A DNA stretch of 39,570 nucleotides from Deltaproteobacteria bacterium ADurb.Bin151 (GTDB lineage: Bacteria > Desulfobacterota > Syntrophia > Syntrophales > Smithellaceae): positions 1-39,570 of the forward strand of contig MWDG01000021.1 of assembly GCA_002070455.1 (NCBI GenBank), written 5' to 3'. The first letter of the stretch is position 1. Each line of letters starts with the position of its first letter. The position numbers and the translations under genes are program-made. Positions 34,112 to 39,570 of the stretch are shown piece by piece. The notes under the pieces are model-generated. The model worked only from the letters and a program-made list of their open reading frames with translations, searched no databases and was not told the origin of the DNA.

Positions 34112-34142
34112 AGCCAGTTAGCCAGCCGTAGCCAGTTAGCCA
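34112..34142 (+). repeat. Direct repeat AGCCAGTTAGCCA (two copies)
   Basis: Thirteen-base copies at 34112-34124 and 34130-34142, with further partial AGCCAG units from 34102. They lie directly before the terminator hairpin. Confidence 0.6.
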
Positions 34143-34178
34143 TGAAAAGACCTCAACGGGTCGTTCATGGTTTTTTTT
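34140..34178 (+). terminator. Intrinsic terminator before the primase gene
   Basis: CCATGAA pairs with TTCATGG, with an inner GACC/GGTC stem, followed by eight T (34171-34178). It would end the transcript of the small genes, so the primase gene at 34247 likely needs read-through or its own promoter. Confidence 0.8.
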
Positions 34179-34246
34179 GTCCGTAATCTCCTTCCGTAAC
34201 AGGGACGGATAAAGTGACGGGGGAAAAGACTAAAGGAGCTATATTG

Positions 34247-36727
34247 ATGGATGATGTTTTAAGATCTAAAACTGAACAAGCCGGACATTTCCTTTCCCAA
34301 CTATGGGCAGGAGCTGAAAAAGGAGTTTTCTCACTTGTGTCAAAAAGCAAACGCGGACTTTCCCCAATCTTCCGTGACATAAGTTCTCTGATGGAAGCAG
34401 TCAATGCTTTCACCAAAAGGGCTGCATCTGAAGATCTATATTACTGCCTGGGACTCTTTAATGGCCGACCGGAAAAAGGAAGGGGTACGGAAAACGACGT
34501 GATTGCAGTCCCAGGCCTCTGGTTCGATATAGATTGCATGGAAGGAACGCATAACGCTTCAGAACTACCCGATAGAGATGAGGCACTGGCGCTGGTAAGG
34601 GATCTCAACATGCCTCCGACCTTTATAATCTGGTCCGGTGGGGGATTTCACGTGTATTGGCTGTTCAAAAACCCTCTTTATTTCGAAAGGCCAGAGGACC
34701 GTCAATCGGTAAAGGAATTATCTTCACGGTTTCAGAACTTAATCATTTGCCGCGGACGTGAAAAGGGATGGAAACTGGACAACACATCCGACCTGTGCCG
34801 CATCCTTCGTCTGCCCGGCACCTTCAACCATAAAAAAGAACCCGTGCCGGTTGAAATATTAGAAGATAGTGGTCTTCGTTACGAACGAGAGGATTTCGAC
34901 AACCTGTTAAGTGAAGAACCTTCACACCCCCAGCATATTAGATCCGTGTCCTTAAATAGCAAAATTGATGTGGATTTATTGCAGATACCGATAGGATTAA
35001 AAAAATTAATAAAAGAAGGCATGCCCCGGGGACAGCGGTCCGAAGCTGTAATGTCTGTTATTACGAGTCTCCTCAAGGCCCGTGTAAGCGACAAAGAAAT
35101 CGCCAGGATTTTTTCGGAACATCCCCAAGGAATTGGTGCCAAATATCATGAGAAAAGCTCTGGCCGCGATAAATGGATTCAGGAAGAGATCCTTCGGGCA
35201 AGGGAAAAATTTTCAAATATTGGTAAAGCAGAGGACAGATTTGCAGCGGTTAAGAAGCAATACCCAAGGACGGATTTTCCCTGGGAGGTCCTGCCGGACC
35301 AAATATCGATTAGCCTAAAGCTTCTTGCAAAATCCTGTGCGACATCCCCTACGAGCCTTCCAGGAACCGCCGCTGCGATTTTTGCCAGTTTAATAGGGTC
35401 CACAGTTTCTGTTTCACCCAAAAGTTCATGGAAGGAACCTCTCATTTTCTGGTTCGTCGATATCCGACCTACAGGAGCTGGGAAAACTCCGCCGGCCCGG
35501 ATGCTGTGTAATGTGCTGTATGAGGCGCAGCAGCAGGCTGAGAAAGATTACAATGCGGGGAAAGAACAACGGGACACACAGAAAAGTGAGGAATGCGGGA
35601 ACCCACCGCCGCAGGCCAGGGGATATTTCGTGACGGATCTTACGATGGAAGGATTGAGATCGGACAACACTGGCCATGGAGGCAAAGTATGTATTCTTGA
35701 TGAAATCTCTGCGTTCATCGCCGGCCAAAACGAATACAAACAGAAAGGAACCGACCGCGAGTCCTGGCTGTGTATTTTTGATGGGAGGCCCGCAAGGGTA
35801 GTGAGGGCCAGAGAATCTTTTACAATTTCAGACTGCAGAATCTCTATCTTTGGAGGCATACAGCCGGATGTGTGGAAAAAAATATTTGGCCAAAATGACC
35901 GTCTATATCTCCGCGATGGAACGATATGCAGATTTCTGCCAACGTATGAGGGAGATGGGTTTTATCCCTTAACAGCTGAAACGTGGACCATATCTGATCA
36001 AAACGCCTGGGAAGGCATGCTTCGGAATGCCATGGAATGGGCTGATCGGATGTATCAGGCAGGCAATAAACTTGACCTTAAGCTGGACGAGGATGCACTC
36101 GAAGCCTTCATTAACTGGCGGAACAATCTTCATATGGCAAAGGATGATTTTTCCGAGTCTGTCAGAGGATTCATCCCCAAGCTTGTGGGGTATGTGCTGA
36201 AATGGAGCGGCGCCCTGTATCTTATGGACATCTTTTATCAGGGGAAAGAGCCTTTGTCCATACTGTCCGTCGACGATGTTCGCAAAGGGATCAAAGTCTG
36301 TGAGTTTTATCTTGGCCACATTATCTATGCTATGCAGGCAATAGAATTTCAGCTCCCACATGTTGTTGATCGCACACCGCAGGTCGTCCATTTGGCAAAG
36401 ACGCTGAGATCGCTGGAAATTGATGTGGACAATGAAATGTTAGCAATCGGCCTCATTCAGGAAAAATACAACGAAAACTGTCCTCCCAATTTAAAAGTCA
36501 GCAGCCCTCATTTAATGGGGGTGCTTCTCCGAAAATGTTGTCTGACAACTACCCCTGAAAAACACAAAGCAAACGGAAGGCCTGGCGTCCATTGTTTGGT
36601 CTGGGACTCGGCATTAATTTCATTCCTTGAAAGTTGTCCAATTAGTCCTACATGTCCACAAACTACCGAATATCAGGAAGTTGAAGAAATGGACAAGTGT
36701 ATGGGACAAGTCCTACAAGTCCTTTAG
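34247..36727 (+). CDS. Replication protein: AEP primase domain plus DUF3987-type helicase-like domain
   Basis: An 826-residue protein. The start at 34247 is chosen for AAGGAG 8 bases upstream; a GTG at 34214 has none. The N-terminal third looks like an archaeo-eukaryotic primase of the RepB/plasmid type: acidic pair in GLWFDIDCMEG, SGGGFHVYWLF and DLCRILRLPGTFNHK. From about residue 340 a DUF3987/primase-C-like NTPase follows, with Walker A RPTGAGKTPPARML and Walker B KVCILDEISAF. The C terminus ends in a Cys/Pro stretch (SCPISPTCPQTTE) encoded by repeat DNA that continues downstream. It probably initiates replication of the integrated element. An integrase gene follows on the same strand. 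Confidence 0.8.
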   Translation: MDDVLRSKTEQAGHFLSQLWAGAEKGVFSLVSKSKRGLSPIFRDISSLMEAVNAFTKRAASEDLYYCLGLFNGRPEKGRGTENDVIAVPGLWFDIDCMEGTHNASELPDRDEALALVRDLNMPPTFIIWSGGGFHVYWLFKNPLYFERPEDRQSVKELSSRFQNLIICRGREKGWKLDNTSDLCRILRLPGTFNHKKEPVPVEILEDSGLRYEREDFDNLLSEEPSHPQHIRSVSLNSKIDVDLLQIPIGLKKLIKEGMPRGQRSEAVMSVITSLLKARVSDKEIARIFSEHPQGIGAKYHEKSSGRDKWIQEEILRAREKFSNIGKAEDRFAAVKKQYPRTDFPWEVLPDQISISLKLLAKSCATSPTSLPGTAAAIFASLIGSTVSVSPKSSWKEPLIFWFVDIRPTGAGKTPPARMLCNVLYEAQQQAEKDYNAGKEQRDTQKSEECGNPPPQARGYFVTDLTMEGLRSDNTGHGGKVCILDEISAFIAGQNEYKQKGTDRESWLCIFDGRPARVVRARESFTISDCRISIFGGIQPDVWKKIFGQNDRLYLRDGTICRFLPTYEGDGFYPLTAETWTISDQNAWEGMLRNAMEWADRMYQAGNKLDLKLDEDALEAFINWRNNLHMAKDDFSESVRGFIPKLVGYVLKWSGALYLMDIFYQGKEPLSILSVDDVRKGIKVCEFYLGHIIYAMQAIEFQLPHVVDRTPQVVHLAKTLRSLEIDVDNEMLAIGLIQEKYNENCPPNLKVSSPHLMGVLLRKCCLTTTPEKHKANGRPGVHCLVWDSALISFLESCPISPTCPQTTEYQEVEEMDKCMGQVLQVL

Positions 36728-36840
36728 ATATGGAGATTGAAAAAGATGAATGAATGGGCATGTAGGACTTGTAGGACTTGTAGGATTACGAATCCGACAA
36801 CCCAAGCTATTGATAACTTTGAAATTGAGGACATGTAGGA
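36644..36840. repeat. Iteron-like cluster of TGTAGGAC(T) repeats
   Basis: Three tandem 9-bp units (36761, 36770, 36779) and a copy at 36834 lie on the plus strand; inverted copies lie at 36644-36652 and 36706-36722. Segments 36706-36722 and 36765-36781 form a perfect 17-bp inverted repeat around the primase stop codon. The cluster next to a replication protein suggests an origin or a regulatory site; terminator function is unlikely because no T-run follows. Confidence 0.6.
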
Positions 36841-36951
36841 CAAGTTGGACAACTTTCTTGGGTAAAATGTTTTTAATGTATTGAGGAAAAGAACTTGACA
36901 AAAAATTGTGCGATAAACATATCATCGTTCCACCTGGGAGGTGGTGTTTCG

Positions 36952-38064
36952 ATGAAAGGATCCATTGGTTTTCGCAAAATTGGCGAGGGCGGCCATTATT
37001 TCGTTTCGTGGTATATCGGGAAAAAACAATACAAGATCAACAAATATAAGGGGATCATTTGCCGGGACAGAAGCATGGCTGAACGGTTACTATCCGTCAT
37101 GCGGTCTGATGAGGAAAACGGCGTATTCCGCATCGAAAAATTTCTATATCAAGCAGTTGACGTGATACCTTTTCTGGAAGAATGGTTAAAGAAAGAAACC
37201 CATCTTTCCCCGGCCACTCAGAAGGATTATCAAAATTCTATCAAGAACCATCTCAAACCGTGGTTTGAAACCCATCAGGTCATGCTGCATGAAATTCAGT
37301 ATGACACACTCTGCAGCCTTCTGAATGATATAAAACGTGACGGCAAGGGTAAACTCAATGTGCTTTACTGCCTCCATGCTGCCTTGAAATCGGCGGCCAG
37401 GTCAGGCAAAATTCTCCATGTCCCGGAGTTTCCTGAAAAGAAAAAATATCAGATTGAGCCCACTGTGATCAAAGCAATTTCCGAGGCCCGTCAGATAGCA
37501 GTTATTCAAGCCATACCGATCCAGCATCAACCAATCTTTTGGTGGCTGAAGTATCATTTCAGAAGGCCTTCTGAGGCACTTGCATTGTACAAAATAGACT
37601 ACAATAAAGAAAATGATAGCTTTACCATTCGCCGCAGTTTTTCTAATAAGAAAATCGTCCCACATACCAAGACGCACCATATTCATTATATCCCTTGTCA
37701 TCCGGATTTTAAGCCGTGGATGGATAAACTTCATAAAAGTTTCGGGGACTATTTTTTCACTCATGAAACGAGCCGGTTGGAGGGGAAAAGATACCAGCAT
37801 GATTTCCTGGTGGATCTTTGGAATAATGCCGCCAAAAAATGCGGCGAGACAATAAATATGTATGCAGGCCTTAAACACAGCTCTTGTACGGCGTTTGTTA
37901 ATGAGCATGGTGGTTCGGTGGATGAACTACAGATGTTGACCGATCACGCCAGGCGTGATTCCGTCATGAAATATACCGACATCAAGCTGGAAGCAAAGCG
38001 GAGGATCCAGGGCAAAGTCATTGCCATAAGAACACGACAGCAAGAACATAGCAAGAACAATTGA
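36952..38064 (+). CDS. Divergent tyrosine integrase
   Basis: A 370-residue phage-type integrase. The start at 36952 is supported by GGGAGG about 10 bases upstream. An N-terminal arm-binding-like part (GFRKIGEGGHYFVSWYIGKK) and a SAM-like core-binding domain (about 85-170, HLSPATQKDYQNSIKNHLKP) precede the catalytic domain. Catalytic Arg is in YHFRRPSEALALYK, Lys probably in SNKKIVPHTKTHHIHY, His/Arg in LTDHARRDSVMKYTD with Tyr. The His-x-x-Arg box reads LKHSSCTAFV, with Cys where Arg is expected, so it belongs to a divergent subgroup or is impaired. It is the last gene of the element. Confidence 0.8.
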   Translation: MKGSIGFRKIGEGGHYFVSWYIGKKQYKINKYKGIICRDRSMAERLLSVMRSDEENGVFRIEKFLYQAVDVIPFLEEWLKKETHLSPATQKDYQNSIKNHLKPWFETHQVMLHEIQYDTLCSLLNDIKRDGKGKLNVLYCLHAALKSAARSGKILHVPEFPEKKKYQIEPTVIKAISEARQIAVIQAIPIQHQPIFWWLKYHFRRPSEALALYKIDYNKENDSFTIRRSFSNKKIVPHTKTHHIHYIPCHPDFKPWMDKLHKSFGDYFFTHETSRLEGKRYQHDFLVDLWNNAAKKCGETINMYAGLKHSSCTAFVNEHGGSVDELQMLTDHARRDSVMKYTDIKLEAKRRIQGKVIAIRTRQQEHSKNN

Positions 38065-38419
38065 AAAAAGCTGCTTGTATTTATTTGATTATATTGATAA
38101 TAAATAGTGGCGTAAGTTTTCGATTCCCATGCACTTCCGCCAATTATCAAATAATATCATACAATTAAACACAACAGCCTGCCGTACCATTGCGGGGATA
38201 ATTTATCAAATCATACCAGCAAAGACCGGTATCCGGAATAAATGATTTGAAAGGCGACCGTTGCAGGATGGATGCCCAATGCTGATGATTAAAAGCACAT
38301 CCACATTTCCTGATGCATGAATCCTCAGAGAACAGTATGATATGGCACAAAAAATCCTACGATTTTTATCACCAACACTCAATCCAGAAGGAAATAAACC
38401 GTTAATCGTACAATCACTG
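38065..38419. other. Intergenic region at the probable right border of the element
   Basis: 355 bases between the integrase and the PAC2 gene with no gene seen. It carries the candidate attachment hairpin at 38108-38142. The AT content drops after about 38160. This is the likely junction between mobile and core DNA. Confidence 0.4.
38108..38142. repeat. Inverted repeat, candidate attachment site
   Basis: TGGCGTAAG (38108-38116) and CTTCCGCCA (38134-38142) are inverted repeats with one mismatch and a 17-base centre containing TTCGATTCCC. Position 44 bases after the integrase stop fits an att core, and the right arm resembles a tRNA 3' end. No second copy was found in this window. Confidence 0.35.
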
Positions 38420-39313
38420 TCAGTGCGGTTTTTTGCCGTCTTTTTTCGCGTTTAGCATTTCCTGCATCAGCTCGTCGACGCTCACTTCCTTGTATCCGTA
38501 GCCCTGACGCAAAGCTTCATCGTATCTTTTTTCCAGTTTACGTAGTTGTGCCAGGGCGGTTTTATTATGCAGAAAGTCCTTGTCCATTATTTCGTTCACG
38601 GCATCCCCGGTCTTTTTAAGATCACTTAAATCGATATGGAGCGAAGTATGGGAAAACACCTTTTCCAGAAGCTCGCAGGCGATTTTTTCATTGAAGGTCT
38701 CAATATACTGCGGAACCCTGGCTACAATGCTGGCCGCTTCAATGTTTTCTTTTCCGGCATGATTCACCAGCAGCGTTGAAAAGCTGCACGGCCCCGTGTA
38801 ATTCAAAAGCGGAAATGATTGAAACTCGTGTTTCATCTCTGGAAGACTCAGCACGGCATAGATGCTTGTTGCCCGGGTATGAGGAACCTGGTCATAAACA
38901 CCGCCCAACGTATAAATCCGACGGGCCTTATAGCGTTTGGCAACACTCAAAATTGCCGATGTGAACTCCGGCCATGCCAGGTTCGGTTCATAGCCCGTAA
39001 AAAGAATCAGATCGTTTTGGGCATTGCTCTTCCAGAAAAAAAATTCGTTAGCGGGTTCATCCAGAGACTTGACTAGACCTTTTTCAACAACCGCATGTGG
39101 CCGCATGATCTGCGCCGGATCAAAACCCGGAACCTGCCAGATGTAAAAATTGCGGGTGTCAATGGACGCAAATTTACCGGCATTGAGTTTACGGCGCAGG
39201 AAATCTATGCTTCCGGTCCCGATCTCACCGGCATTCAGCCACCCACGGTAACTAATCAGAATATAAGGATGAACGAGGTCGGGTGTTTCGTGAAAAATGA
39301 GACTGTTGTTCAT
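38420..39313 (-). CDS. PAC2-family protein (proteasome-assembly-chaperone-like)
   Basis: A 297-residue PAC2 (DUF75) family protein. The start at 39313 is chosen for AGGAG 5 bases upstream; the frame extends 20 codons further without support. Features typical of the family: an N-terminal YILISYRGWLNAGEIGTGSI, DLILFTGYEPNLAWPEFTSA, and the conserved glycine turn IYTLGGVYDQVPHTR. The C-terminal tail is a charged helical hairpin (LRKLEKRYDEALRQGYGYKE). Bacterial members are housekeeping-like and of unclear role, related in fold to archaeal PbaA-type chaperones. It is probably the first core gene to the right of the island. Length and motifs are complete. Confidence 0.85.
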   Translation of the reverse strand: MNNSLIFHETPDLVHPYILISYRGWLNAGEIGTGSIDFLRRKLNAGKFASIDTRNFYIWQVPGFDPAQIMRPHAVVEKGLVKSLDEPANEFFFWKSNAQNDLILFTGYEPNLAWPEFTSAILSVAKRYKARRIYTLGGVYDQVPHTRATSIYAVLSLPEMKHEFQSFPLLNYTGPCSFSTLLVNHAGKENIEAASIVARVPQYIETFNEKIACELLEKVFSHTSLHIDLSDLKKTGDAVNEIMDKDFLHNKTALAQLRKLEKRYDEALRQGYGYKEVSVDELMQEMLNAKKDGKKPH

Positions 39314-39451
39314 ATATGCTCCTGTTAGCGTATGATAATGGTGATTCCTTTGGCGCACCGTCAAAATCTGCATGCCAGGGCTGAAGAACTCCGATTTTAC
39401 CTAATCACGTCCCGGCATCAGAGGTGGATTGCACAAAAAGGGCGCAGGTCA

Positions 39452-39480
39452 ATTATGGTTTTTCAGCCTTTTTCAGTCAA
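39452..39480 (-). promoter_or_regulatory. Probable promoter of the PAC2 gene
   Basis: On the minus strand TTGACT (39480-39475), a 17-base spacer and CATAAT (39457-39452) lie about 140 bases upstream of the start at 39313. The long leader is unexplained. Confidence 0.45.
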
Positions 39481-39514
39481 GTCTTTTATTGATTTGTGTA
39501 AGAAGCAAATGATT

Positions 39515-39547
39515 TGTCCGGTTTTGTAGCACATAAACTGTCCGGTT
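39515..39547 (+). repeat. Two direct copies of TGTCCGGTT at the window edge
   Basis: Copies at 39515-39523 and 39539-39547, 24 bases apart. Spaced direct repeats like these occur at transposon ends or operator arrays, but the window stops too soon to tell. Confidence 0.3.
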
Positions 39548-39570
39548 GCTAAGTTACCTGGATGGAGGTG

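Noticed and set aside
36644..36840. CRISPR array
   Set aside because: Units are only about 9 bp, in both orientations and without regular spacers, and no cas gene is present.
38117..38142. String resembling a tRNA T-loop and 3' end (TTCGATTCCC...CTTCCGCCA)
   Set aside because: The spacing from the T-loop to CCA is one base too long, the T-stem does not pair and no tRNA body precedes it. Kept only as a candidate att inverted repeat.

Overview
The window is an accessory (genomic-island) region of a bacterium. Gene order is dominated by phage-defence-type genes, insertion sequences, tyrosine recombinases and tandem-repeat proteins. Gene style, moderate GC content and strong Shine-Dalgarno sites suit a Desulfobacterota (former Deltaproteobacteria, Syntrophus/Smithella-like) genome. 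That assignment is an inference: no rRNA, tRNA or diagnostic core gene is present. The only core-like gene is a PAC2-family protein at the far right (38420-39313), so the island's right border probably lies near 38.1 kb. The left border is outside the window.

Layout. 1-2051: a self-contained unit with a consensus promoter, about 1.2 kb of untranslated and heavily hairpinned RNA, a 202-residue basic protein of unknown function and a strong intrinsic terminator. 2125-3342: an intact IS481-family element with a 7-bp target duplication. 3361-4341: a secreted Sel1-repeat protein. 4394-5893: a 74-codon gene split by an intact IS3-family element; removing the element restores the reading frame exactly. 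6024-7853: a two-gene unit (HhH/glycosylase-fold-like protein plus a 99-residue protein). 8344-9990: a promoter/operator, an RHH regulator, a small coiled-coil protein and a tyrosine recombinase, followed by a lone IS481-type end. 10104-13001: a KAP P-loop NTPase and a ParB-like-domain protein ending at an attC-like palindrome. 13289-15411: a compact element with two overlapping tyrosine recombinases between 16-bp inverted repeats. 15622-16989: a 12-TPR protein.

17345-29879 is the largest module, six genes all on the minus strand. They encode type III restriction subunit Res, an AlbA_2/Schlafen-like ATPase protein, the type III methyltransferase Mod, a PD-(D/E)XK nuclease with a C-terminal zinc region, a small treble-clef-like zinc protein and a UvrD-type helicase with a RelE-like N-terminal domain. 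I read this as a type III restriction-modification core expanded with extra nuclease, helicase and sensor parts, and as the best candidate for an undescribed multi-gene defence system. Upstream of it, on the same strand, are a protein with faint uracil-DNA-glycosylase-like motifs and a secreted kinesin-light-chain-type TPR protein.

32274-38064 is a satellite- or plasmid-like integrated element. It has an XRE repressor with a 54-residue downstream partner, a divergent promoter overlapped by a palindromic operator, a 12-codon leader with its start codon inside a hairpin, small hypothetical genes, an AEP-primase/DUF3987-type replication protein, an iteron-like cluster of TGTAGGAC repeats and a divergent tyrosine integrase. 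All names are from reading motifs; no database search was run.
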